Positions 26,757 through 35,616 are shown, counted from the stretch's first letter. The stretch: DNA of 64,000 bases from Gammaproteobacteria bacterium (GCA_041395725.1 JAWKZW010000001.1:3354501-3418500), one strand, 5' to 3'. The notes: generated by a model not told the origin, from the sequence alone. Numbers and translations are program-made.

Positions 26757-26790
26757 ATGTCATCATTTTGTCATATAGCTGAAATATAGT
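26757..26790 (+). promoter_or_regulatory. Pho box (three half-sites) and -10 of the porin gene
   Basis: Three half-sites at exact 11-bp spacing: ATGTCAT (26757-26763), TTGTCAT (26768-26774) and CTGAAAT (26779-26785). TATAGT at 26785-26790 is the -10 element, ten bases after the second half-site, exactly as in front of pstS. The predicted transcript start near 26797 rules out the ATG at 26789 and supports the porin start at 26855. Confidence 0.88.
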
Positions 26791-26854
26791 GCGCTGCATT
26801 CCTGATCGGAAGCTACTACCTATATTGACTCGAAAAAAGCTTGGAGGCAGCCCA

Positions 26855-28285
26855 ATGACACGAGAAAAGATGATCACCCGCATACGCCAGGCCGTAATTG
26901 CCGTAGTGTTGGCAGAAGCTGTCATCAGTGCGCAGGCAGCAGATAAAGAATTGCTCGATATTCTGTTAGGGAACGGAGCGATCACTCAGCAACAGTACCA
27001 GGAGCTGCTCGAAAGGGAGACGCTCAACAGCGACGATATAATTCAGCAGCCGGCCTCTGCCCCGGCCGGGTTCGACGAGGCAGTAGCGACCGAGGTCGCC
27101 AGACAGATAGGGGATCAATTTCCTGTCAAGGCCAGCTACGAAAGCAGTGGTTTTCGCTTCTATACACGGGATGGAAACTGGCGCACCGAGCTGCAGTGGC
27201 GGGCGCAGATGCGCTATACGGATCCGTATCGTTCTGATCCGCGACAGCTGTCAGCCTTCAATGGCGACGATCAATCAAATTTTGAAGCACGCCGCTTGCG
27301 AATGAAGATTGGCGGTTACGGTTTCCAGCCGTGGATCCGTTACTACTTTGAAGTGGATCTGCAACCCTCCCGCGATGTGGATGACAGCAGTTCTGATGCC
27401 AGCGCAAGGGTCATTGACTGGCGTATTGATCTGGCCAAGTGGGACTGGGCAGGACTCCGGGTCGGGCAGTGGAAGGTGGATCTCAACCGCGAACGGGTTG
27501 ATTCATCCGGTCGCCAGCAGTTCGTGGAACGCTCAATTGCCAACCGGGTTTTTACTATTGATCGTCAGGTCGGTATCCAGCTCAGGGGACACCTGTTCCA
27601 GGATACCCCTGCGGACATGCGATATTATGCCGGTGTCTTCAATGGCGAAGGACGCGGAGTGAACAATACCGATGACAACCTCATGTACATGGGCAGGTTG
27701 CAATGGAACTTCCTCGGCCGCGACCTGGCCTGGCGACAGACTGACGTCGAATACACGGAGCGTCCGACTGGGAGCCTGGCAATCGCGGGCGCCACTCACA
27801 CCGGCAGTTGTACGCGCTGGTCCTCGTCAGGATGCGGCAACCTGGATGGCTTTGAAAGGCCTGCTGCGGCGGCGCCGGATCTCTACGAAATCAACCAGGT
27901 TGTGCAGGAATTTGCCTTCAAATACCAAGGCTTTTCTGCGCAACAGGAACATCATCGAAAGAGAATTCGTAACACTGTTACTGGAGCCCGCAGTGAGCTG
28001 ACCGGCGGCTATGTTCAGGCCGGCTATTTCTTCCATAACCTATTTCCGGCTTTTCCAGCGCCACTGGAACTGGCTGCCCGTTATGCCTATGTGGACGAGC
28101 CCAATGCGGTTAATCTGGGCCTGGAAAACGAGCGTGAGGAATTTACCCTGGGTGCTAACTGGTTCTTCAGTGGCCATAACAGCAAACTGACCCTGGACTA
28201 TTCCAGGCTCACACTCGATGACACGTATGTCGGGCTGGATGAAGAAGGGAATCGGTTCCGATTCCAGTGGGACGTCTCTTTTTGA
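26855..28285 (+). CDS. Phosphate-selective porin, OprP/OprO family
   Basis: A 476-residue outer-membrane beta-barrel for phosphate or polyphosphate uptake. It has a signal peptide (ITRIRQAVIAVVLAEAVISA), then an N-terminal coiled segment (LLGNGAITQQQYQELLERE) typical of OprP-type trimers. The barrel strands alternate aromatic and polar residues (ELQWRAQMRYTD, RRLRMKIGGYGFQPWIRYYF) and the chain ends in RFQWDVSF with the C-terminal Phe needed for assembly. The start at 26855 has GGAGG seven bases upstream. The Pho box places it under PhoB control, which together with the family suggests phosphate rather than pyrophosphate or sugar. Confidence 0.9.
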   Translation: MTREKMITRIRQAVIAVVLAEAVISAQAADKELLDILLGNGAITQQQYQELLERETLNSDDIIQQPASAPAGFDEAVATEVARQIGDQFPVKASYESSGFRFYTRDGNWRTELQWRAQMRYTDPYRSDPRQLSAFNGDDQSNFEARRLRMKIGGYGFQPWIRYYFEVDLQPSRDVDDSSSDASARVIDWRIDLAKWDWAGLRVGQWKVDLNRERVDSSGRQQFVERSIANRVFTIDRQVGIQLRGHLFQDTPADMRYYAGVFNGEGRGVNNTDDNLMYMGRLQWNFLGRDLAWRQTDVEYTERPTGSLAIAGATHTGSCTRWSSSGCGNLDGFERPAAAAPDLYEINQVVQEFAFKYQGFSAQQEHHRKRIRNTVTGARSELTGGYVQAGYFFHNLFPAFPAPLELAARYAYVDEPNAVNLGLENEREEFTLGANWFFSGHNSKLTLDYSRLTLDDTYVGLDEEGNRFRFQWDVSF

Positions 28286-28351
28286 GTGGCCGGAAGAAAG
28301 GCGCGTGGTTCCGCCACTTACTCTGTGATTACTTGAGGGAGTTTTAAGCCA

Positions 28352-28386
28352 GAGGCGAAGAGTGGAGTGCTTCGCCTCAGGTTTTC
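28352..28386. terminator. Terminator between the convergent porin and phoR genes
   Basis: A perfect 9-bp stem GAGGCGAAG/CTTCGCCTC (28352-28360 with 28370-28378) and a nine-base loop, followed on the + strand by aggttttc. It lies about 65 bp after the porin stop and overlaps the end of phoR, so it may act in both directions. Confidence 0.65.
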
Positions 28387-29692
28387 AGGGAGAAAGCGTT
28401 TTGCGATTGTCAGGGAAATGGCAGGTAAAACAACTGCCTTTACCCAGCTGGCTTTCAATCGTCAGGGTCGCGCCATGCCGGGCAAGGATATGCTTGACTA
28501 TAGCCAGTCCTAATCCGGTGCCGCCGGTGGCGCTCGATCGACTCACATCAACCCGGTAAAATCGCTCGGTTAATCGGGGAATGTGCTGAGTAGCAATGCC
28601 GATGCCGTTATCCCGCACAGCTATTTCCACGCCTGAATCGGGACGTCTGCCAAGCAGTGTTATGGTTCCACCGGCCGGTGTGTATTTGGCGGCGTTGATC
28701 GATAGATTTGATATCGCGCTGTAAAGTTCGCCTCTGTCTCCTGTCAACACGACATCCTCTTCACATTCAACAGTAATGGAGTGATTCTTATCTTCAAAAA
28801 TATTCAGTGTGTCACTCCTGATTTCATTGAGTAACCCATAGATATTAACGGGTCTCTGATCCATGGAGGCTGCCTGTGTTTCCAGCCGCGACAGGATCAG
28901 AAGATCGCGCAGGATGTTTTCCATCCGTCGTGACTGCTGATGCATCTGCTCCAGCGCTTTTCGCCAGCGGGGTTCCAGAATCTGATTGTTTTCGAGCATG
29001 GTCTCAAGGTAGCCACTAATGACGGTGATTGGCGTCCGTAGTTCGTGCGATACATTGCCCACAAAGTCCTTGCGCATCATTTCCAGTTTTTGAACCTGTG
29101 TTATGTCACGCACTATCAGCAACTTTTCGTTTTCACCAAACAGGGTAATGTTAAGTTCAAGGGTAATTTTATTGTTGATCGGGGAGTGTATAACCAGGGG
29201 CTCCTGGTAGTCTTTCTGGGTGAAATAGCGGGTGAACTTGGGGTCACGTATCAGGTTGCTGGCATTTTGCCCGCGGTCGGTCGGAAACCGGATGCCAAGC
29301 AATGTTTCTGCCTTGGTGTTCCACCATTCGAGGGCGTTCTTACTGTCGATAAGGATAATGCCGAAATCAAGGGCGGACACAGATTTTTGCGCTCTTAACA
29401 GAATCCCCTGGAGCTCTTCCTGGGCCTTTATTCCGCTTCTGTGGAGCCGGTCGACGTTGTCAAAAAGCTGCCCCCAGTAGCCACGGCTTTCCGGCGGGGG
29501 CTCCTGTGGGCTGTCCCTTAATTTGCCCAGCCACAGGTCCAGCCGGCGCAAATGTATGAGGTTGAAAATAAAGTGAATCAGCAGGGCAAGGAACAGGAAA
29601 AAGAAAAAATTGCCAAACAGAAAGCCCAGCAGCCCTCCTGTCAGCAGCATTACTAGAACGCGGTTTATTTCCAGTCGCCAGTCTTGAGCCAC
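28385..29692 (-). CDS. phoR: Phosphate regulon sensor kinase PhoR
   Basis: The 435-residue inner-membrane histidine kinase has one hydrophobic N-terminal hairpin (LVMLLTGGLLGFLFGNFFFF and beyond, about 12-45), a cytoplasmic PAS domain (about 95-200), the HisKA box DFVGNVSHELRTPITVISGY with the phosphorylated His, and ATPase boxes N (AAKYTPAGG), G1 (VRDNGIGIA), F and G2 (GGTGLGLAIVKHIL). It starts at GTG 29692. It follows phoB by 97 bp on the same strand, and it phosphorylates PhoB when phosphate is scarce. Confidence 0.95.
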   Translation of the reverse strand: MAQDWRLEINRVLVMLLTGGLLGFLFGNFFFFLFLALLIHFIFNLIHLRRLDLWLGKLRDSPQEPPPESRGYWGQLFDNVDRLHRSGIKAQEELQGILLRAQKSVSALDFGIILIDSKNALEWWNTKAETLLGIRFPTDRGQNASNLIRDPKFTRYFTQKDYQEPLVIHSPINNKITLELNITLFGENEKLLIVRDITQVQKLEMMRKDFVGNVSHELRTPITVISGYLETMLENNQILEPRWRKALEQMHQQSRRMENILRDLLILSRLETQAASMDQRPVNIYGLLNEIRSDTLNIFEDKNHSITVECEEDVVLTGDRGELYSAISNLSINAAKYTPAGGTITLLGRRPDSGVEIAVRDNGIGIATQHIPRLTERFYRVDVSRSSATGGTGLGLAIVKHILARHGATLTIESQLGKGSCFTCHFPDNRKTLSP

Positions 29693-29789
29693 GATCCGGG
29701 CCTTAGTTCAAATTCGAGGCACTATAGCTAATACCCCGGTTAAAATATACGGTGTATTGGCCGGCGTCAGGCATGGCGAGTGAGAGGCT

Positions 29790-30497
29790 TCAGGATGGCT
29801 TGACAGAAAATCGATAGCCAGCGCCTCTCACGGTCTGGATCAGTCTGGCGTAGTTGATGCTGCTTTCAATGGAGCCCAGGGCCTTGCGCAGGCGCCTGAT
29901 GTGCACATCGATGGTACGCTCATCAAGGTAGACATTACCTCCCCAGACCTGGTCCTGAATGCTGTCGCGGCTGAAGACCTTCTCCTGGTGGGTCATGAAA
30001 AATTTGAGCAAGCGGAACTCGGTAGGGCCCATGTCTACGGGCCTGTCCTCGATGGTAATCCGGTGACTGCCCGGGTCGAGCTGCAGGTCGTAGACGCGCA
30101 GGACTTTGTCCTGTTGCTTGTCGTGAGTTCGCCTGAGCACCGCCTTGATTCGAGCGACCAGTTCACGGGGAGAAAAGGGCTTGGTGACATAGTCGTCGAC
30201 ACCGGCATTCAAGCCCTGGACCTTGTTATCTTCACTGGCCTTGGCCGTCAGCATGATAATCGGGATATTCTCGGTGAGTTCCTCCCGCTTGAGGCGCCTT
30301 GCGAGTTCAATACCGCTGCCTCCGGGTAGCATCCAGTCCAGCAGAATAAGATCCGGCTTGTTATCCACTACCGCAACATGGGCCTGCTGTGCGGATTCTG
30401 CCGAGATGCTGTCATAGCCGGCAAGATCCAGCGTAATGGCAATCATGTCCTTGATGGCAGGTTCATCTTCGACGATAAGGATTTTTGCGTCTGGCAT
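29790..30497 (-). CDS. phoB: Phosphate regulon response regulator PhoB
   Basis: The 235-residue OmpR-type regulator has a receiver domain with acidic pocket E11/D12, phosphoacceptor Asp in LILLDWMLPG (near 55), Thr in MLTAKAS and Lys in VTKPFSP. The winged helix has RLLKFFMTHQEKVFSRDSI and DVHIRRLRKAL. Phosphorylated PhoB binds paired TGTCA half-sites such as those at 19437, 26757 and 30572 in this window. It has its own Pho box 58-75 bp upstream, so the pair is autoregulated. Confidence 0.96.
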   Translation of the reverse strand: MPDAKILIVEDEPAIKDMIAITLDLAGYDSISAESAQQAHVAVVDNKPDLILLDWMLPGGSGIELARRLKREELTENIPIIMLTAKASEDNKVQGLNAGVDDYVTKPFSPRELVARIKAVLRRTHDKQQDKVLRVYDLQLDPGSHRITIEDRPVDMGPTEFRLLKFFMTHQEKVFSRDSIQDQVWGGNVYLDERTIDVHIRRLRKALGSIESSINYARLIQTVRGAGYRFSVKPS

Positions 30498-30537
30498 AAG
30501 TGTGCTCGAGGTGACATACCCTGTTGATTTAGCGAGT

Positions 30538-30572
30538 ATTTTACTCGGGTTAATATGACAAAACCATGACAG
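30538..30572 (-). promoter_or_regulatory. Pho box and -10 of phoB
   Basis: On the - strand: CTGTCAT (30572-30566), GGTT, TTGTCAT (30561-30555), then 11 bases to TAAAAT (30543-30538). Both half-sites match the PhoB consensus almost perfectly, so phoBR should be positively autoregulated. Confidence 0.88.
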
Positions 30573-30698
30573 CGGAAAGGATTTGGTCGCATAAGTTCGC
30601 GAACTGACGGGTAATGGCTTATGGGCAGGCTCAGAGTGCCGATACCCACAGTACCTTGCCGTCCAGTAGGGCTTTTCTGGACGAACACTTCCTTAAAG

Positions 30699-30728
30699 TT
30701 AGGCAACCAAGGGAATATTTCGTATAAT
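30699..30728 (+). promoter_or_regulatory. Probable promoter of the OmpA-family gene
   Basis: A perfect TATAAT at 30723-30728 follows a weak -35 (TTAGGC at 30699-30704) by 18 bp. It lies about 60 bp before the ATG at 30790, leaving a long untranslated leader. Confidence 0.45.
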
Positions 30729-30789
30729 TGCGCAGTCCGCCTATGCGGATATCAAGGGAAACCCATTCAAACTAATTCTGGTGTAAATA

Positions 30790-31854
30790 ATGCTGATTAA
30801 TTTTCGCAAACTATGTGCCGTCGGTGCATTGCTTATCGTCTCCACGCAGGCGTTAACCCTGAATGCTGCGGAGGGGCAGTTTTATATCGCCCCGGGCATT
30901 CAATGGATGGATTTCGATAATCAGTGGCATCTGGACGATGACGAGGGCTACTTCTTCGGTCTGGGGTATGATTTTACAGACCAGTGGAGCGCTGAATTCA
31001 ATATTGCCGATCTTGACCCCAGAGACAAGACCAATACAGATCAGGATATCGATCTCTGGAAAGTGGACCTGCTTTACGGTCTGAACGTCAATATCGGACC
31101 GCTGCAGCCGTTTCTGGTCACCGGTTTTGGCAACGGTAATTTTGATGGCGAGGATGAGTCGCTGTGGAATTATGGTGGCGGTCTTCGGTACGACTTCACA
31201 GACAACCTCTCACTGCGAACCACCCTCAGGAATTTCCATTTCCAGGGCAGAGACCTGGAAGACAATGAGTTTGGAATCGAGACCGCTCTTATCTTCCGAT
31301 TTGGTGGCCCCACCAGGTCTGCCCCGGCCCAGGTGGCAGAGGCACGCCCGACTCCAGCCCCTGCGGCTCAGCGGGACTCAGAGCCGGATGCTGACGGCGA
31401 CGGTGTGCCAGACAGTCGCGATGCCTGCCCGGATACGCCACGCAACTATGCAGTGGACTCCCGCGGTTGCCCGATCCCTGTTGAGGAAGTTGCCCGGATA
31501 GAACTGGATGTGAAGTTTGAATTCGATCGCTCGGACGTGCGTCCACAGTATTTTCCAGATATTGAGGAAGTCGCTGAGTTCATGAGCCAGTACCCGGATG
31601 TTATCGTTGAGCTGGAAGGCCACACTGACAGCATGGGAACTGACCAGTACAACCAGGGTCTGTCCCAACGCCGCGCTGAAGCCGTCCGCCAGGTGCTGAT
31701 CGGTCGCTACAACGTGCAGGCGAGTCGCGTGTCTGCTACCGGCTACGGTGAGTCCCAGCCAGTGGCGAGCAACGAAACGGCAGCGGGGCGGGAGCAGAAC
31801 CGTCGTGTGATCACCGTGATCATCAAGACTCTGCAAGACTACCGGCCTCGTTAA
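30790..31854 (+). CDS. OmpA/OprF-family outer-membrane protein
   Basis: A 354-residue protein that joins the outer membrane to peptidoglycan. A signal peptide (FRKLCAVGALLIVSTQALTL, cut near NAA) is followed by an eight-stranded barrel of about 165 residues. A Pro/Ala linker and one thrombospondin type-3-like Ca-binding repeat (DADGDGVPDSRDACPDTP) come next. The C-terminal OmpA domain has the peptidoglycan-binding signature (LEGHTDSMGTDQYNQGLSQR and ASRVSATGYGES). It has its own promoter and terminator, so it is expressed alone. Confidence 0.93.
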   Translation: MLINFRKLCAVGALLIVSTQALTLNAAEGQFYIAPGIQWMDFDNQWHLDDDEGYFFGLGYDFTDQWSAEFNIADLDPRDKTNTDQDIDLWKVDLLYGLNVNIGPLQPFLVTGFGNGNFDGEDESLWNYGGGLRYDFTDNLSLRTTLRNFHFQGRDLEDNEFGIETALIFRFGGPTRSAPAQVAEARPTPAPAAQRDSEPDADGDGVPDSRDACPDTPRNYAVDSRGCPIPVEEVARIELDVKFEFDRSDVRPQYFPDIEEVAEFMSQYPDVIVELEGHTDSMGTDQYNQGLSQRRAEAVRQVLIGRYNVQASRVSATGYGESQPVASNETAAGREQNRRVITVIIKTLQDYRPR

Positions 31855-31867
31855 GGCCTCCCACGGC

Positions 31868-31898
31868 AAAGCCGATCCTCAGTGGGTCGGCTTTGTTC
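31868..31898 (+). terminator. Terminator after the OmpA-family gene
   Basis: AAAGCCGA (31868-31875) pairs with TCGGCTTT (31887-31894) over an 11-base loop. A modest T run is built into the 3' arm, 14 bp after the stop. Confidence 0.7.
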
Positions 31899-31958
31899 AC
31901 TGCCTGCTTTGTTCTATCCCCATGCCCTCCACGGGTGCCTGCACGAAGAGAATCAACG

Positions 31959-32477
31959 GTGTTCGTACCCGCAATCAGTGACCGCGACCTGATCTGGAAA
32001 GACTGCCAACAATTTTTCCCGCAACCTCCTCCTGTCTGGCGTCACTGGCTGCTGGACCAGGGTTCCCTGACTGAAGCGCTGGTTGCCTTCAGTAATGGGC
32101 ATTTTTCGGTTCAGGTAGTATCTGAATCCTGGTGGCAGGGCACTTCTCCCTACTTGATCAGACTGCTGGGTGCCAGATTGGCCAGCCAGCGCATGTGGTC
32201 GCGCAAGGTAATCCTCAAGGGCCATGATACGCCCTGGGTGTTGGCCCATACGCTGGTTCCGCAGGTCAGCCTGATGGGTAAGCTGGGGGCGGTCAGAAAG
32301 TTGCGTAATCAACCACTGGGAGCCTTTCTTTTCAGTCATCCCGGGCTGCGGCGCAGCCGGCTGGATATCACCCATGGGAACGACTCATGGGGACGCTGTT
32401 CCCTGTTCGAGTTGGATTGGCGCCCGATTCTGGTGGCGGAGTTCTTTTTGCCTGAACTGGTCTGCGGTAACCCCTGA
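31959..32477 (+). CDS. ubiC: Chorismate lyase
   Basis: UbiC splits chorismate into 4-hydroxybenzoate and pyruvate, the first committed step of ubiquinone synthesis, in the cytosol. The family marks are the WLLDQGSLTEAL segment near the N-terminus, Arg and Glu of the product-binding pocket in WSRKVILKG and EFFLPEL, and LGARLASQRMWSR with LGAFLFSHP. I start it at GTG 31959, which gives 172 residues against 165 in E. coli. A longer frame to 31893 would begin inside the ompA terminator. It is not followed by ubiA here. Confidence 0.88.
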   Translation: MFVPAISDRDLIWKDCQQFFPQPPPVWRHWLLDQGSLTEALVAFSNGHFSVQVVSESWWQGTSPYLIRLLGARLASQRMWSRKVILKGHDTPWVLAHTLVPQVSLMGKLGAVRKLRNQPLGAFLFSHPGLRRSRLDITHGNDSWGRCSLFELDWRPILVAEFFLPELVCGNP

Positions 32478-32560
32478 TTTCCCGAAGTTTCTATTTGATT
32501 GCGAGCGGTTGCCTGGTCGCGGTTGGCCTGGTATTACGGTCGCGTGGATCTATACTTTAA

Positions 32561-32612
32561 GGAACTTCTGATCTGCTACCGCAGAGTTTTGTGGTAATTA
32601 ATCGGAGTTTCC
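32561..32612. repeat. 52-bp ends-only copy of the inverted-repeat family
   Basis: GGAACTTCTGATCTGCTACC, then GCAGAG, faces GTGGTAATTAATCGG and AGTTTCC. The two outer ends of the repeat family stand back to back with no interior. It lies 76 bp before the rpoS start, within the likely rpoS promoter region. Confidence 0.7.
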
Positions 32613-32688
32613 TAAGAACGCGGCAAGGGATTGCCACCAATTCGGCGGCCTGTTCTCCAGGCTGCCAGCTATCAGGGAAGGTACGCCA

Positions 32689-33735
32689 ATGAATGAAGAA
32701 AAACCTCGGGAAATAGCTGATGCACCAATTGCCGGGTACGAGGTACTGCTACCCGCCAGCGAGTCACTGTATGAGTCCGGATATTTTGAACTGGAAGTCC
32801 GCCGGCCGTCAGGCGCCAGGTGGGCGGCACCAAAGCTGCCCTCGATTGGCCAGGCGCACCATGAACCAGCGCCCGGATCTCATCGCTGCGCTGACACAAG
32901 TCCCGATGCAACAAGACTCTATCTTAAAGAAATAGGCGTGGCGCCATTGCTAAGTGCCAGCGAGGAGGTCTATTACGCTCGGCTTGCCCGTGCCGGTGAT
33001 CTGGCCAGTCGCAACCGGATGATCGAGAGCAACTTGCGGCTGGTGGTAAAAATTGCCCGGCGCTACCTGAATCGCGGAATGGCGCTTCTGGATCTTATCG
33101 AGGAGGGCAATCTGGGGCTTATTCGGGCAGTCGAGAAGTTTGATCCCGAAAAAGGGTTCAGGTTCTCTACCTATGCAACCTGGTGGATCCGCCAGAATAT
33201 CGAACGAGGACTCATGAATCAGGTTCGAACGGTCCGCCTTCCGGTACACGTGGTCAAGGAGCTAAACGTGTGCCTGCGGGCAAGACGCGAGTTGCTGCAG
33301 AGGCACGCGAGTGAACCGAGCGCCGAAGAGGTTGCAGCACTGGCCGACCGCCCTGTGGTAGCGGTCAAGCGGTTACTGGCGCTTGACGAAAAAGTGACGC
33401 CATTGGATGACCCCCTTAACGCTGAGTATGCCCTGGCTGACAGTTGCGCGCTGGCGGAAGACACCACAGCTGAGCCGGGCGGATTGATTCAGGATAACCA
33501 GGTGGCTGAGAGACTCAGGCAGTGGATACAGGAACTGCCCGCAAAGCATCAGGAAGTGCTGGAGAGGCGCTTCGGCCTGAATGGTCGCTCGGTAGATACA
33601 CTCGAAAACGTAGGCGCAGAAATCGGTCTGACCAGGGAGCGTGTGCGGCAGATTCAGCTTGAGGCGCTGAACCAGCTGAAGCAGATTATGGGGCGGGAGG
33701 GGGTCAGTCAGGAGAGCATGTCACGGGTGGGCTGA
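32689..33735 (+). CDS. rpoS: Stationary-phase sigma factor RpoS
   Basis: The 348-residue sigma factor for general stress and stationary-phase genes. It has region 1.2 (DATRLYLKEIGVAPLLSASE), region 2 with NLRLVVKIARRYLNRGMALL, DLIEEGNLGLIRAVEKFDPE and the -10 binding helix FSTYATWWIRQNIERGL, region 3 (RTVRLPVHVVKELN) and region 4 (LENVGAEIGLTRERVRQIQL). AGGGAAGG precedes the ATG. The 80-residue N-terminal tail is of ordinary length for pseudomonad-type RpoS. nlpD, the usual upstream neighbour, is absent. ubiC lies there instead, with a repeat element in between. Confidence 0.94.
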   Translation: MNEEKPREIADAPIAGYEVLLPASESLYESGYFELEVRRPSGARWAAPKLPSIGQAHHEPAPGSHRCADTSPDATRLYLKEIGVAPLLSASEEVYYARLARAGDLASRNRMIESNLRLVVKIARRYLNRGMALLDLIEEGNLGLIRAVEKFDPEKGFRFSTYATWWIRQNIERGLMNQVRTVRLPVHVVKELNVCLRARRELLQRHASEPSAEEVAALADRPVVAVKRLLALDEKVTPLDDPLNAEYALADSCALAEDTTAEPGGLIQDNQVAERLRQWIQELPAKHQEVLERRFGLNGRSVDTLENVGAEIGLTRERVRQIQLEALNQLKQIMGREGVSQESMSRVG

Positions 33736-33891
33736 AAGTGACACTGCTACCCCCGGACTGAGTCATTGGCGGCTACGGGGCAGAGATTGGAGCTCCTTGA
33801 ACTAACTCTGTGGCTGCTTTATGCTTCATCGCCCTTGCCACGATGCGTCTGTGGCGTCGCAGAAGTCCATTACGGGCGGGAGAAAAAAGCA

Positions 33892-35091
33892 GTGACATCC
33901 AGTCAATTCGGTGCCCTCGCGGGCAAGCGCGTGATCGATCTGTCGAGAGTGCTCGGCGGCCCCTACTGCACCCAGATACTGGCGGATCATGGCGCCGAAG
34001 TAATCAAGATTGAGCCCCCTAGAGGCGACGAGACCCGTGACTGGGGGCCGCCTTTTCACGAGGGTGATGCCGCCTACTTCATTGGCGTCAACAGGAACAA
34101 GCGTTCAATTGGGCTGGATCTTACTGTGGAGGCGGGTAGGTCGGTGCTGCTGCGGATGCTGCAGGATGCCGACATTCTGGTGGAAAATTTCAAACCTGGC
34201 ACCATGGAAAAGTGGGGGTTGGGTTACGAGGCTGTGCTGGCGGAGAGATTTCCCCGTCTCATACATTGTCGCGTCAGCGGTTTTGGTGGGGACGGTCCGC
34301 TGGGCGGGTTTCCCGGCTATGATGCCATTATCCAGGCGATGGCTGGCTGGTTCAGCGTAAATGGAGAGCAAGGCAGTGAGCCGACCCGATTGGGGTTGGC
34401 CATGGTGGATATGGGCACCGGGCTGTATTCGACAATTGCTATCCTTATGGCGCTCGCTGAGCGGGAAAACTCCGGTCGCGGTCAGTATCTGGACATGACG
34501 CTGTTCGACTGCGCGGTGTCGCTTATGCACCCGCACATAGTCAACTACAACATGTCCGGAAAGATCCCCGGACCCACGGGGAATGCACACCCTAACATCA
34601 GCCCCTATGACACCTTTCGCACCGGTACCGTTGACATCTTTATCGGAGCGGGGAATAACGGGGCATTTGCCAAGCTGTGTGTCGAGTTGGAGCGTCCGGA
34701 GCTCATCAATGACGCCCGATTTACCAATAACATCGACCGGGTAAACAATCGCGATGACCTGAAGCGGGAGCTGGAGTCTTCCCTGAAGGAACTCGACGGA
34801 AACCAGATTTTTCCACGTCTGTTGAATGCCGGTCTGGCCTCCGGACCGATCTACAACACAGAGCAGATAGTCAATCATCCCCATACCCGACACAGGGAGA
34901 TGAGTGTTGAAAATGGCTGGTATAAAATGTCCGGGACCCCGATCAAAATGTCGAGGACTCCCGGCAAAATTGAGTCTCTACCGCCAAAGTATGGTGAACA
35001 CAGCCGTGAAATTCTTCAGCAATTTGGATTCAGCGACGCTGAAATTTCTGATCTTCTGGCCGAAGAAACTGTTTTGACAAAAAGAAAATAG
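33892..35091 (+). CDS. CaiB/BaiF-family CoA-transferase (class III)
   Basis: Class III CoA-transferases move CoA between carboxylic acids through an aspartyl-CoA intermediate. The 399-residue product has KRVIDLSRVLGGPYCTQILADHGAEVIKIEPP, NRNKRSIGLDLT, ENFKPGTMEKWGLGYE and the region with the catalytic Asp (VDMGTGLYSTIAILMALAER). I start it at GTG 33892, ten bases after GGGAG, since this matches the usual short N-terminus. The open frame runs further to 33766 without family similarity. It stands alone. Acyl-CoA enzymes occur 4-7 kb downstream. The substrate is unknown. Confidence 0.9.
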   Translation: MTSSQFGALAGKRVIDLSRVLGGPYCTQILADHGAEVIKIEPPRGDETRDWGPPFHEGDAAYFIGVNRNKRSIGLDLTVEAGRSVLLRMLQDADILVENFKPGTMEKWGLGYEAVLAERFPRLIHCRVSGFGGDGPLGGFPGYDAIIQAMAGWFSVNGEQGSEPTRLGLAMVDMGTGLYSTIAILMALAERENSGRGQYLDMTLFDCAVSLMHPHIVNYNMSGKIPGPTGNAHPNISPYDTFRTGTVDIFIGAGNNGAFAKLCVELERPELINDARFTNNIDRVNNRDDLKRELESSLKELDGNQIFPRLLNAGLASGPIYNTEQIVNHPHTRHREMSVENGWYKMSGTPIKMSRTPGKIESLPPKYGEHSREILQQFGFSDAEISDLLAEETVLTKRK

Positions 35092-35163
35092 CCATAAAAA
35101 CAGGTAGATAACTCCTTTTGTAAGCCGTTATTCTGATTTCTGGAGTGTATCTGGACTAAGCGC

Positions 35164-35206
35164 TTGCATCTTCGTGTTTTGGTGTTATAGTTAACTACAA
35201 CACCAA
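35164..35206 (+). promoter_or_regulatory. Promoter with palindromic operator of the YtrA-type regulator
   Basis: TTGCAT (35164-35169) and TATAGT (35186-35191) with a 16-bp spacer form a promoter. The 28-bp stretch 35179-35206 is a near-perfect palindrome (TTGGTGTT, then ATAGTTAACTAC, then AACACCAA) that covers the -10 element, 15 bp before the regulator start. It is a natural autorepression site for the GntR-type dimer encoded next. Confidence 0.75.
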
Positions 35207-35220
35207 GCAAGAGAATTGCT

Positions 35221-35601
35221 GTGCAAATTTCCTGGAACGACAAAGAGCCGATTTATCTTCAACTGCGTGATCGTCTGGTGGACCTGATCCTCGATGGCGT
35301 ATTGCAGGAGGGGGAGCCTTTACCTTCGGTTCGGCAGATTTCCAGTGAGCAGCGGATTAACCCGATTACCGTCTCGAAATCCTTCCAGCTTATGGTGGAT
35401 GAGGGATTGGTAGAAAAGCGAAGGGGGCGTGGAATGTATGTGGTTACAGGTGCAAAAGCTAGGCTTACCGATCTCGAGAGGCAACAGTTCCTCAAAGAGG
35501 AATGGCCCGCCATATTGCGAAGAATTGCGCGACTTGGCCTTAAAGTTGATGAACTACCTGGCGGCGCGGCAGCTGATTCTGGCGCGGATACTGACCGCTA
35601 A
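35221..35601 (+). CDS. GntR-family regulator, YtrA subfamily
   Basis: A 126-residue repressor with an N-terminal winged helix-turn-helix (YLQLRDRLVDLILDGVLQEG, then LPSVRQISSEQRINPITVSK) and only a short helical C-terminal dimerisation part, which defines the YtrA subfamily. These proteins usually control an adjacent ABC transporter. It starts with GTG at 35221 and is followed after 15 bp by an ABC ATPase, membrane subunit and small membrane protein. The palindrome over its promoter suggests that the whole operon is self-repressed until an unknown signal arrives. Confidence 0.92.
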   Translation: MQISWNDKEPIYLQLRDRLVDLILDGVLQEGEPLPSVRQISSEQRINPITVSKSFQLMVDEGLVEKRRGRGMYVVTGAKARLTDLERQQFLKEEWPAILRRIARLGLKVDELPGGAAADSGADTDR

Positions 35602-35616
35602 AACAGAGAAAGAGTG

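Noticed and set aside
34105..34893. Long open frame on the minus strand (262 codons)
   Set aside because: It lies wholly within the CaiB-type CoA-transferase gene on the other strand and has no family resemblance; a shadow of biased codon use.
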